From positions 11,831 through 18,450 of the forward strand of contig DIFL01000046.1 of the NCBI GenBank assembly GCA_002419125.1: a stretch of 6,620 bases of DNA, in the 5' to 3' direction. The notes beneath the pieces were generated by a model that had not been told where the DNA came from, made no database searches, and was given only the letters and a program-made list of their open reading frames with translations. Shown piece after piece: positions 1 through 5,724 of the stretch (position 1 is the stretch's first letter; every line of letters begins with the position of its first letter). This DNA is from Candidatus Dojkabacteria bacterium UBA5749. GTDB taxonomy: Bacteria; Patescibacteriota; Dojkabacteria; SC72. Position numbers and translations under genes: made by a program.

Positions 1-23
1 CTGACCAACTGAGCTACTTCGGC
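1..23 (-). tRNA. tRNA, 5' part only (cut by window edge)
   Basis: Read on the minus strand, the first 23 bases form a typical tRNA 5' end: a seven-base acceptor strand GCCGAAG, then TA at positions 8-9, the D-stem strand GCTC, and a D-loop with the usual AGTTGGT run. The anticodon, T-arm and 3' end lie outside the window, so the amino acid cannot be read. The acceptor resembles some threonine tRNAs, but this is too weak to use as a call. A good promoter stands just upstream (37-65), predicting a leader of about seven nucleotides to be removed by RNase P. Confidence 0.85.
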
Positions 24-36
24 ATATAACAAGGCA

Positions 37-65
37 AGTTTAATATATTAGGGAAGTATAGTCAA
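37..65 (-). promoter_or_regulatory. Promoter of the tRNA gene
   Basis: On the minus strand, TTGACT (65-60, 5 of 6 to the -35 consensus) is followed after exactly 17 bp by TAAACT (42-37, 4 of 6 to the -10 consensus). The predicted start is near position 30, about seven bases before the mature tRNA 5' end at 23. The -35 box begins one base after the U-run ending the upstream RNA, so the two RNAs look like separate transcription units. Confidence 0.6.
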
Positions 66-66
66 T

Positions 67-83
67 AAAAACGCCCCAGTCGG
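67..83 (-). terminator. 3' end and U-run of the structured RNA
   Basis: On the minus strand the 3' arm of the closing stem (83-75) is followed by GCG and five T residues (71-67). It behaves like an intrinsic terminator, except that the partner arm of the hairpin is at the RNA's far 5' end (205-197). The local alternative hairpin is only three to four pairs, so termination may need the whole RNA to fold. Confidence 0.45.
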
Positions 84-207
84 AGAGGGATCGTAGAGCT
101 CTTCCATTTAAAGGTGGAATCCCTCAACTTAAACCCAAAGGTCTAAGCGATTTCGGGACTCCCAGTTAATGGTTGTGGAGCTACGAACCTCTATGTCCAA
201 CTGGGAC
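67..207 (-). ncRNA. Structured non-coding RNA of unknown family, ~141 nt
   Basis: No protein frame fits this stretch, yet it is strongly structured and more G+C-rich than its surroundings. On the minus strand the 5' end CCCAGTTGG (205-197) pairs with CCGACTGGG near the 3' end (83-75), nine pairs including one G-U. The stem continues inward with AGAGG/CCTCT (192-188 with 88-84), TCGTAG/CTACGA (186-181 with 96-91) and CTC/GAG (180-178 with 101-99). Inside are a hairpin TTCCA/TGGAA (119-115 with 106-102) and a possible apical stem TTAACT/AGTTGA (169-164 with 129-124). A U-run follows the closing stem (71-67). A promoter upstream (213-241) predicts a start at about G207. The long closing stem, open centre with a hairpin on the 3' side, and apical stem recall 6S RNA, but I see no diagnostic 6S sequence. 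It shows no SRP GGAA-loop, RNase P or tmRNA signatures. Strand is inferred from promoter, U-run and the G-U pair; family is unassigned. Confidence 0.6.
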
Positions 208-212
208 AATAT

Positions 213-241
213 ATTCTACTATAAATTGAGAGTAGAATCAA
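213..241 (-). promoter_or_regulatory. Promoter of the structured RNA
   Basis: On the minus strand, TTGATT (241-236) and TAGAAT (218-213, 5 of 6 to TATAAT) are separated by exactly 17 bp. The predicted start is near G207, right where the closing stem of the RNA begins. The -35 box overlaps the TGA stop of the M50 protease gene. An inverted repeat TTCTACT/AGTAGAA (237-231 and 220-214) spans the spacer and enters the -10 box. It could be an operator, or a hairpin at the 3' end of the protease mRNA. Confidence 0.6.
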
Positions 242-861
242 AAACCTAATACAGATAATAGGGTGTTAAGGGTGAAGAATATAAAGTTAGAAATATACTT
301 TGAAAGGGGAGAAAATGGTAAGACAAGAACTACAATTAATATTAAAGAGTACTTTTCTAATTGCTCCCAGTAGTATCTGAGGTTTCTAGGTAGTATTGCT
401 CTTACTATCTTATGCCCATCTAAGGGTGGAATTGGTAAGAGATTAAATATTCCCAGTGCAAGATTGATAGTGGTAAATGTTAATAGTAGAAATGCTATAA
501 GCGATTGGGGGTCTTTTACAAAAAAATGATTTATAATTCCTACAATACCTGCCATAACAAAATTTGAAAGAGGACCAGCAAAAGCAGTTATAGCCGTATA
601 TAATTCTCTTTTTTCAAAGTTGTATTCATTAATAGGTACGGGTTTACTCCAACCAAATCTAAACAATATCATAGATAGTGCACCAATTGGGTCTATATGT
701 TTAATTGGGTTTAATGTTAACCTTCCCTCTGCCTTTGCAGTAGGATCTCCTAATTTAAAAGCTGCGTATCCGTGAGAATATTCGTGAATAGTGGAAGCAA
801 CTAATATAGAGGGTACAGCCACTATAATCCAATATATAAATTCAGTAAATGATGAAAACAT
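238..861 (-). CDS. Minimal M50 family site-2-type zinc metalloprotease
   Basis: A 207-residue integral membrane protein. The first membrane segment (about residues 8-25) leads into HEYSH at 26-30, the HExxH zinc-binding motif of peptidase family M50. A conserved GPLSN lies at 96-100 in another hydrophobic segment. NLLPIPPLDG at 140-149 carries the third zinc ligand, D148. Further hydrophobic segments cover about 121-141 and 171-205. The family cuts transmembrane or membrane-near substrates inside the bilayer; the substrate here is unknown. No PDZ or CBS domain is present, unlike RseP or SpoIVFB, so this belongs to the short YwhC-like group. The start at 861 gives a sensible N-terminus. No convincing Shine-Dalgarno precedes it (only AAGA about ten bases upstream). 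It is divergent from rpmB and shares a bidirectional promoter with it; the structured RNA lies directly downstream. Confidence 0.92.
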   Translation of the reverse strand: MFSSFTEFIYWIIVAVPSILVASTIHEYSHGYAAFKLGDPTAKAEGRLTLNPIKHIDPIGALSMILFRFGWSKPVPINEYNFEKRELYTAITAFAGPLSNFVMAGIVGIINHFFVKDPQSLIAFLLLTFTTINLALGIFNLLPIPPLDGHKIVRAILPRNLRYYWEQLEKYSLILIVVLVLPFSPLSKYISNFIFFTLNTLLSVLGF

Positions 862-872
862 AAATATTAATC

Positions 873-901
873 TTGATAATTACAATTCTTTTTGATAATA
901 T
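873..901 (+). promoter_or_regulatory. Promoter of rpmB (extended -10)
   Basis: TTGATA (873-878, 5 of 6) and TAATAT (896-901, 4 of 6) are 17 bp apart, and a TGn extension (TGA, 893-895) directly precedes the -10 box. The predicted start is near 908, giving a leader of about 36 nt that contains the rpmB ribosome-binding site. The -10 box overlaps that of the opposing promoter. Confidence 0.6.
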
Positions 902-923
902 CATCTAGTTTAATATTCTTCAA
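895..923 (-). promoter_or_regulatory. Promoter of the M50 protease gene (extended -10)
   Basis: On the minus strand, TTGAAG (923-918, 4 of 6) is followed after 17 bp by TATTAT (900-895, 5 of 6), preceded by TGA (903-901) as an extended -10. The predicted start is near 888, leaving about 26 nt before the ATG at 861. Its -10 box occupies almost the same bases as the rpmB -10 box on the other strand. Confidence 0.6.
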
Positions 924-932
924 TTAAAAAAT

Positions 933-937
933 AAGGG
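933..937 (+). promoter_or_regulatory. Ribosome-binding site of rpmB
   Basis: AAGGG (within TAAGGGA) ends six bases before the ATG at 944. It is the only clear Shine-Dalgarno sequence at good spacing in front of any gene in this window. Confidence 0.65.
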
Positions 938-943
938 ATAAAA

Positions 944-1159
944 ATGGCAAAAGTTTGTGAACTATGTTCAAAATCTACAGTAGCTGGTAAAAGGATACAG
1001 CATCATCACTCAATAGGGTGGAGGTTTAAAGCTCCTAAAAGTAAGAGGACTTTCAAGCCTAATATTAGAAAAATTAAAGTTGATGTAGATGGTAATACGC
1101 AGAGTATTTATGTTTGTATGAAGTGCTATAAAAAACTCCAATCTCAGTCACAAGAGTAA
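944..1159 (+). CDS. rpmB: 50S ribosomal protein L28 (zinc-ribbon form)
   Basis: A 71-residue basic protein of the usual L28 size. It begins MAKVCELC, followed by a GKRIQHHHSIGWRFKAP stretch that matches the family's conserved N-terminal pattern, then KSKRTFKPNIRKIKV, the typical rRNA-binding loop. Cysteines at 5 and 8 (CxxC) and at 58 and 61 (CxxC) form a four-cysteine zinc site, so this is the C+ version of the protein rather than the zinc-free paralogue. L28 binds 23S rRNA in the large subunit. The gene has the window's best promoter and ribosome-binding site and ends in tandem stops TAATAG. It is followed after 75 bp by mreB on the same strand. Confidence 0.95.
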   Translation: MAKVCELCSKSTVAGKRIQHHHSIGWRFKAPKSKRTFKPNIRKIKVDVDGNTQSIYVCMKCYKKLQSQSQE

Positions 1160-1196
1160 TAGTATATATTTTTTCCTCGTCTTGAGTAAATATTAG

Positions 1197-1205
1197 TGGT
1201 AAAAT
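1197..1205 (+). promoter_or_regulatory. Possible extended -10 promoter for mreB
   Basis: TAAAAT (1200-1205, 5 of 6 to TATAAT) is preceded by TGG (1197-1199), a TGn extension. The -35 region at the matching distance (1177-1182, TCGTCT) is poor, so this would rely on the extended -10. The predicted start is near 1212, about 23 nt before the ATG at 1235. I see no terminator hairpin between rpmB and mreB, so read-through from the rpmB promoter is equally possible. Confidence 0.3.
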
Positions 1206-1234
1206 CATCTAAAATAAGATGGTATCTATTAACA

Positions 1235-2290
1235 ATGAAACTTTTTGATTCAATTTGGAATATATTCACATATGACTTAGGTATGGATTTAGGTACTGCC
1301 AATACTATGGTTTATTTAAGGGGCGAAGGTATTGTGGTTTCTGAGCCTTCTGTAGTTGCTATAGATAAAAGAAGTAAGCAGGTGCTAGCTGTTGGCCAAG
1401 CTGCAAGAGAGATGATTGGTAGAACTCCTGCTAATATTGTAGCTGTAAGACCCCTGCGAGATGGTGTTATCTCTGATTTTGATACCACACAAGCGATGAT
1501 TCATCACTTTATTAAAAGTGCTCACTCCAACTATGTTAAGGGTTTTAAAATTCCCAGACCTAGAATTGTTGTAGGAGTACCCTCATCTGTAACTGAAGTA
1601 GAAAGACAGGCTGTAATAGATGCTGCTAAAACAGCTGGCGCAAGAGAGGTCTTTATAGTGGAAGAGGCTATGGCTGCTGCAATAGGGGTTGGGCTTCCAA
1701 TAGAGGAGGCTTCTGGGAGTATGATTGTTGATATCGGTGGTGGAACGACAGGTATAGCAGTTCTTTCACTAGGGGATATTGTAGTAGACAACACTATTAG
1801 AATTGCAGGAGATGAGATGAATCAGGATATAGTGGACTATGTTAGAGAAAAATACAACATATTGATTGGTGAGAGAAGTGCGGAGGATATTAAAATTGCA
1901 ATAGGTTCGGCATCTCCTCTTAAGGAAGAGAAAGAGATTGAAATACAGGGTAGAGATTTGCTATCTGGTTTACCAAAATCTATTAGATTTACTAGTACTG
2001 AGGTAAGAGAAGCAATTAGTGTCTCTTTAACTCAGATTACGGATGCAGTTAAGGATGCAATAGAAGATACTCCTCCAGAATTACTTAAAGATATTTTTAA
2101 CGATGGGGTTTTTGTTGCAGGTGGTGGTGCATTGATTAAGGGTTTAGATACATATTGGAAAGAGGAGTTAAACATTCCGATTAATATAGTAGAAGAGCCA
2201 ATGGCTGCTGTTGCGAAAGGTACTTCAAAGATGTTAGATCATATTGATCTGTTACAAAGAGTTCAGAGATCTTGGGACGAGATTATTTAA
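1235..2290 (+). CDS. mreB: Rod-shape-determining actin homologue MreB
   Basis: A 351-residue actin-fold ATPase, close to the usual 330-350. Residues 1-12 (MKLFDSIWNIFT) form a likely amphipathic membrane-binding helix. Phosphate-1 loop D14-LGMDLGTANT-24 follows, then GVPSS, the EEAMAAAIG segment (E143-E144), phosphate-2 loop DIGGGTTG (D166 onward) and the adenosine motif AGGGA (G296-G298). MreB filaments on the inner membrane face organise lateral peptidoglycan synthesis with MreC, MreD, RodA and PBP2; three of these partners are encoded directly downstream. I chose ATG 1235 over the longer GTG 1196: the actin fold starts properly after it, the extra 13 residues are unlike the family, and GTG 1196 has no ribosome-binding site and overlaps the candidate promoter. 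Two residues near the nucleotide differ from the common pattern (A145 for the usual proline, G173 for the usual E or D). Tandem stops TAATAA end the gene. Confidence 0.97.
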   Translation: MKLFDSIWNIFTYDLGMDLGTANTMVYLRGEGIVVSEPSVVAIDKRSKQVLAVGQAAREMIGRTPANIVAVRPLRDGVISDFDTTQAMIHHFIKSAHSNYVKGFKIPRPRIVVGVPSSVTEVERQAVIDAAKTAGAREVFIVEEAMAAAIGVGLPIEEASGSMIVDIGGGTTGIAVLSLGDIVVDNTIRIAGDEMNQDIVDYVREKYNILIGERSAEDIKIAIGSASPLKEEKEIEIQGRDLLSGLPKSIRFTSTEVREAISVSLTQITDAVKDAIEDTPPELLKDIFNDGVFVAGGGALIKGLDTYWKEELNIPINIVEEPMAAVAKGTSKMLDHIDLLQRVQRSWDEII

Positions 2291-2302
2291 TAACCGAATT
2301 TG

Positions 2303-3124
2303 ATGAGAAAGAAATTTGACCTAAAAAGCTATTCTAAACTACTTTTTCTAATATTTTCAATTGTATTAGTCCTTTTAGGACAAACAGCCCTTGGAGATAG
2401 AATTAAATATCCCTTCTCGTATATATTTTCTCCTATTCATGTATATGGAAGTAACGTGGGAAAGGGAGTTAATAACTGGAAAGAAGCTTTAATAGATGCC
2501 TCTAGCTATATCAAAGAGTTTAACGACATGAAAGAGGAGATAGCAAGATTAAAGGTTGAAAATTCGGAAAAGCTTTTAGATTATAACGAATATCTTAGTT
2601 TAAAAGAACAGTCGACCTTTGTTGTTAATGAGGGTAAATATATTCAAGCAAAGATAATTAGTAATAATATGGAGGGTAGTATATTAATTAATATTGGTAA
2701 AGAGAATGGTGTTGAAATTGGTGACATAGTAATCTTAGGGAGGGTATATATAGGTATGATATCTGATGTATCTTTGTATAGTAGTAGAGTAAGACTACCT
2801 TTAAACCCGTCTAGTAGTTTTGAGGTGATAGTACTACCTAATAGTGTAGATCTAAACAAAGAGAATAGAATAGACAGTATGGTTAAATCTACAGGTGTTG
2901 TAATTGGTAAATCAGATAACATATTGATAGAGAATATGGGTATTAATTCAGAGGTTAAGGATGGGGATTTTGTTTTAATAAGAGATAGTAGAGTAGGTGA
3001 TATTCTTGTTTTAGGCACTTTATTAGGTGTCTCAAATAACCCTGCGTCTACTAATAAGAGTGGATTTGTCTCTCCAATATTTGATTATGGAAACATATTA
3101 AATGTGTATATATTAAAGAAATAA
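2303..3124 (+). CDS. mreC: Rod-shape-determining protein MreC
   Basis: A 273-residue membrane-anchored protein of normal family length. It has a short basic cytoplasmic start (MRKKFDLK), one membrane helix at about residues 13-30, a coiled-coil stretch at about 59-103 (charged heptad-like KEEIARLKVEN segment), and an extracytoplasmic beta-rich region from about 105 to the end. A family-typical INIGKENGVEIGDIVI motif occurs in that region. MreC links MreB filaments to the periplasmic or extracellular wall enzymes and activates PBP2. The gene starts 12 nt after mreB. An in-frame TTG lies directly before the ATG and would add only one residue; the ATG is preferred. No Shine-Dalgarno is visible, so translation may be coupled to mreB. 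The C-terminus ends in LNVYILKK shortly after the conserved beta domain. Confidence 0.93.
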   Translation: MRKKFDLKSYSKLLFLIFSIVLVLLGQTALGDRIKYPFSYIFSPIHVYGSNVGKGVNNWKEALIDASSYIKEFNDMKEEIARLKVENSEKLLDYNEYLSLKEQSTFVVNEGKYIQAKIISNNMEGSILINIGKENGVEIGDIVILGRVYIGMISDVSLYSSRVRLPLNPSSSFEVIVLPNSVDLNKENRIDSMVKSTGVVIGKSDNILIENMGINSEVKDGDFVLIRDSRVGDILVLGTLLGVSNNPASTNKSGFVSPIFDYGNILNVYILKK

Positions 3125-3127
3125 AGA

Positions 3128-3622
3128 ATGATTAAGGTTTTACTAATCACAATTTCGATTTTCGTTTTACTCTTTTTAGAAAGTTTTCTGTTTGAAATAT
3201 TTTCATTTTCTCTTTTTATCCTTTTTGTTCTTACATTATGGAAAAGAATTAATCCAGTTGTCTTTTACATATTAATTACCCTGTTCGGGGTCATACTTGA
3301 TTCTGTAAATCACTTCCCATTGGGTACTCATGTTCTTGTTGTTTCATTACTTTTAATGTTTCTTGATCTTCTTTCCGTAGTAATCCCTTCTGAGGGTAAG
3401 TTGCAGTATTTTGGGATATTTCTTTCAATATCCCTTTACTATATACTCCTTTTAGTTATTGGTTCTCTCTTGCGAGACAATGTTTTTCCTAAAATAGATG
3501 TTTCCAAATTAGTTAATATTCTATTTGTAAGTATAATATCTACTTTCTTTTGTATTGTAATAAATCGACTACTGAAAGTTTTTCGATATGAAGATTCAAG
3601 GGGGAAGCTAAGTTTAGATTAA
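3128..3622 (+). CDS. mreD: Rod-shape-determining membrane protein MreD
   Basis: A 164-residue, very hydrophobic protein with about five membrane segments, the usual size and topology for MreD. The segment GVILDSVNHFPLGTH, an acidic residue followed by a PxG turn between two membrane helices, matches the most conserved part of the family. Sequence similarity within MreD is low in general, so position supports the call: it lies 3 nt after mreC and 5 nt before mrdA. MreD is the integral membrane partner of MreC in the elongasome. The C-terminal tail (RYEDSRGKLSLD) is charged and probably cytoplasmic. No good Shine-Dalgarno precedes the ATG; the upstream AAAGAAATAAAGA is merely purine-rich. Confidence 0.9.
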   Translation: MIKVLLITISIFVLLFLESFLFEIFSFSLFILFVLTLWKRINPVVFYILITLFGVILDSVNHFPLGTHVLVVSLLLMFLDLLSVVIPSEGKLQYFGIFLSISLYYILLLVIGSLLRDNVFPKIDVSKLVNILFVSIISTFFCIVINRLLKVFRYEDSRGKLSLD

Positions 3623-3627
3623 GATAA

Positions 3628-5637
3628 ATGCCCAAAATAGAGTTTGATAAAAAACTAGGAGCCAAAAGAATGCATAAGCCCATTGTAATTAATGATGGGA
3701 GAGTGTCTATTAAAAAAAAGAGTAAGATTTCAAAAGTTGTATTAGGGAAAGAGGTAGGGATACGTATTTCGGGATGGAATTTCATATATGCATTTCTTCT
3801 ATTTTCGGTAATCTTCGCTATCCTAATTATTAATCTTGTGAAGTTACAGGTAGTTGCTGGAGAGGAGATGTTAAATAGGTCAAAGGAAAACAAGGTAAGG
3901 ATAACCTCGGTAGAGGCTTTTAGAGGGGTGATATTTGATTCGAAGGGAGAGAAACTTGTGGAAAATGTTTCTTCGGTCAATGTGTACTTACTCTTAGAGA
4001 AATATTACAACGAAGATGGCTTGGATAACCAGGCAATAGAAAACACACTAGATACTCTGGGGGGTATATTAGGGGAGGATTGGAAAAAAGCAGAAACTGA
4101 TGGAACTGTTTTTACTTCTCTTTCGGATAGGGTCTTTTCAATCTATAAAAAAGAGCCATATGTCAACAAAATTCTACTAGCTTCAAATATTAGCAATGAA
4201 CTAGTTATTAAAATCAAAGCAGTTGGTGACACTCTTAGTGGTGTAGTTCTTGATAATGGTAATAAAAGGAGATACCTGTACGGAGAAATGTTTTCTCATC
4301 TTTTAGGATATACATCAGAAGCGTCTTTAGAAGATTTAAAGAAGTATTCCCAACTTAGTTCGGGACAAATAGTTGGTAAGTCGGGGGTAGAAAAATACTA
4401 TGAAGATCAGCTTAGAGGTACAAACGGAAAGGTTGCTCAAGAGATAGATGTCTTTGGAAGAAGTGTTTCAGATACACAATATACTTTAAGTGAACCGGTC
4501 TCAGGCAAGAGTCTGTATCTCACTATCAATTCAGATGTTCAGAGGGAGATGTATGAGGTATTAAAAAATGCAGTGGAGCAATATTCAGCTGCAGGTGGTG
4601 CTGCCGTTATCCAAGATGTAAACAATGGTGAAATCCTCGCAATTGTAAGCTATCCCTCATATGAAAACAATCTTTTTGTAAATGGAATATCTCAAGTTGA
4701 ATACGACAGATTAATTAAAGACAAAAGGAACCCCTTACTGGATAGAAGTATTGGGGCTCAGATACCTCCAGGATCTACATTTAAAACAATCGTTGCTGCA
4801 GCGGGTTTAGAGGCAGGTGTAATCAATAAAAATACAACATATGTTAGTAGAACAGGGTATACATTCTCTAATGGAGCCTCTTTTCAAGAGTTTAGGAATC
4901 ACTCATATGGGACATTAAATGTTACAGACGCACTAATGGTGTCTTCTAATATATTCTTTTGTGAAATGATTAGAGATTGGAATATGGACTCTTTGACAAA
5001 ATATCTTGAAAAGTTCGGAATAGGGGAAAAGACAGGAATAGATATTCCGGGAGAGATGCCAGGAAGATTACCCTCTCCAGAAAACAAGAGAATATTAGCC
5101 CAAACTACCAGTCCTTGGTTAGAGGAAATATGGTATCCAGAGGGAGATTCGTGTAATTCTGTAATTGGACAGGGTATTACTTTAGTAACCCCAATTCAAA
5201 TGTCTAATTGGATAGCAGCGATAGCAAATGGTGGAACGCTTTACACTCCCCATGTAGCAAAAAAGTTTGTTGATGAAAACGGTTATGAATATGAAATTCC
5301 ATTTAAAGAGATAAGGGGGGAGATAGCTTCAAAAAACTCATTAGATTTAGTTAAAAAAGGAATGTGGCAAGTTGTAAATGGGTCTAGGGGAATTGCAAAA
5401 TCATTAGGCTCGACGGGTACCACAGTTGCGGCGAAAACGGGTACTGCAGAGTTTGGGAAATTAAATAGTGAGGGTATATATGAAGATACTCATGCTTGGG
5501 TTACAGGATTTTTCCCTTACGAAAATCCTAAATATTCCTTCTCACTACTTTTGGAAGATGGTGGTTCAAGTGCTAATGCCGTTGCTACTGTTAAACAGTT
5601 AATAACTTGGATGGTAGCCAATGGATTTGTAGAGTAG
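3628..5637 (+). CDS. mrdA: Penicillin-binding protein 2, elongasome transpeptidase (class B PBP)
   Basis: A 669-residue class B penicillin-binding protein. A basic cytoplasmic N-terminus of about 50 residues precedes one membrane helix (52-71). The pedestal domain follows, with RGVIFDSKGEKL near residue 100 and GKSGVEKYYEDQLRGTNG near 250-266. The transpeptidase domain carries all three catalytic motifs: STFK with nucleophile S383 and K386, SSN at 439-441, and KTG at 603-605. The enzyme cross-links peptidoglycan during lateral wall growth and is the target of beta-lactams. Placement at the end of the mreBCD cluster identifies it as the PBP2/MrdA type rather than the division-specific FtsI. 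It begins 5 nt after mreD, with no Shine-Dalgarno at normal spacing. The domain is complete and shows no frameshift. rodA, frequently next to mrdA, does not follow it here. Confidence 0.94.
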   Translation: MPKIEFDKKLGAKRMHKPIVINDGRVSIKKKSKISKVVLGKEVGIRISGWNFIYAFLLFSVIFAILIINLVKLQVVAGEEMLNRSKENKVRITSVEAFRGVIFDSKGEKLVENVSSVNVYLLLEKYYNEDGLDNQAIENTLDTLGGILGEDWKKAETDGTVFTSLSDRVFSIYKKEPYVNKILLASNISNELVIKIKAVGDTLSGVVLDNGNKRRYLYGEMFSHLLGYTSEASLEDLKKYSQLSSGQIVGKSGVEKYYEDQLRGTNGKVAQEIDVFGRSVSDTQYTLSEPVSGKSLYLTINSDVQREMYEVLKNAVEQYSAAGGAAVIQDVNNGEILAIVSYPSYENNLFVNGISQVEYDRLIKDKRNPLLDRSIGAQIPPGSTFKTIVAAAGLEAGVINKNTTYVSRTGYTFSNGASFQEFRNHSYGTLNVTDALMVSSNIFFCEMIRDWNMDSLTKYLEKFGIGEKTGIDIPGEMPGRLPSPENKRILAQTTSPWLEEIWYPEGDSCNSVIGQGITLVTPIQMSNWIAAIANGGTLYTPHVAKKFVDENGYEYEIPFKEIRGEIASKNSLDLVKKGMWQVVNGSRGIAKSLGSTGTTVAAKTGTAEFGKLNSEGIYEDTHAWVTGFFPYENPKYSFSLLLEDGGSSANAVATVKQLITWMVANGFVE

Positions 5638-5686
5638 AGTTAAAGATTTTTTCATTTAAAAAAGGTAATATACAGAAGGCGTGTAT

Positions 5687-5715
5687 TTGACATATATTTA
5701 AGTATTGTGTATTTT
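5687..5715 (+). promoter_or_regulatory. Promoter of topA
   Basis: A perfect -35 box TTGACA (5687-5692) is followed after 17 bp by TATTTT (5710-5715, 4 of 6 to TATAAT). The expected start is at about 5722-5723, only 2-3 nt before the topA ATG at 5725. The transcript would therefore be essentially leaderless, in keeping with the lack of any Shine-Dalgarno sequence. It separates topA from the mre-mrdA operon. The 87-bp gap also holds a weak A/T-only inverted repeat (5647-5663) that I do not count as a terminator. Confidence 0.6.
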
Positions 5716-5724
5716 TACGTTGAT

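Noticed and set aside
71..207. Plus-strand reading of the structured RNA
   Set aside because: The internal hairpin is slightly better on the plus strand, but the closing stem gains a C-A mismatch there. The U-run and well-spaced promoter exist only for the minus strand.
71..207. A second tRNA or intron-containing tRNA in the structured region
   Set aside because: A GGTTCGTAG stretch on the minus strand resembles a T-loop, but the flanking bases do not form a T-stem and no acceptor or anticodon arm can be placed.
892..916. Second promoter reading for rpmB: TTGATA (892-897) with TAATAT (911-916)
   Set aside because: The spacer would be only 13 bp; the 17-bp pair with the extended -10 at 873-901 is far better.
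1196..1234. GTG at 1196 as the mreB start, adding 13 residues
   Set aside because: No ribosome-binding site, the added residues are unlike MreB N-termini, and the GTG overlaps a candidate -10 region. ATG 1235 gives the normal amphipathic helix plus actin fold.
1531..1794. Minus-strand open frame of 87 codons inside mreB
   Set aside because: Antisense to the conserved MreB core, which explains the sequence fully.
2300..2302. TTG at 2300 as the mreC start
   Set aside because: It adds one residue directly before an ATG; the ATG is the simpler choice and nothing favours the TTG.
2644..3018. Minus-strand open frame of 124 codons inside mreC
   Set aside because: Antisense shadow of the MreC beta domain, rich in Ser/Leu/Ile as expected from the complement of AT-rich codons; no family features.
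3540..3980. Minus-strand open frame of 146 codons across the mreD-mrdA junction
   Set aside because: It is antisense to two well-supported genes, shows no recognisable motif or start signals, and its composition mirrors the opposite strand.
5647..5663. TTTTTT/AAAAAA inverted repeat after mrdA as an intrinsic terminator
   Set aside because: Only A-T pairs with a five-base loop and no following U-run after a stable stem; too weak to call.
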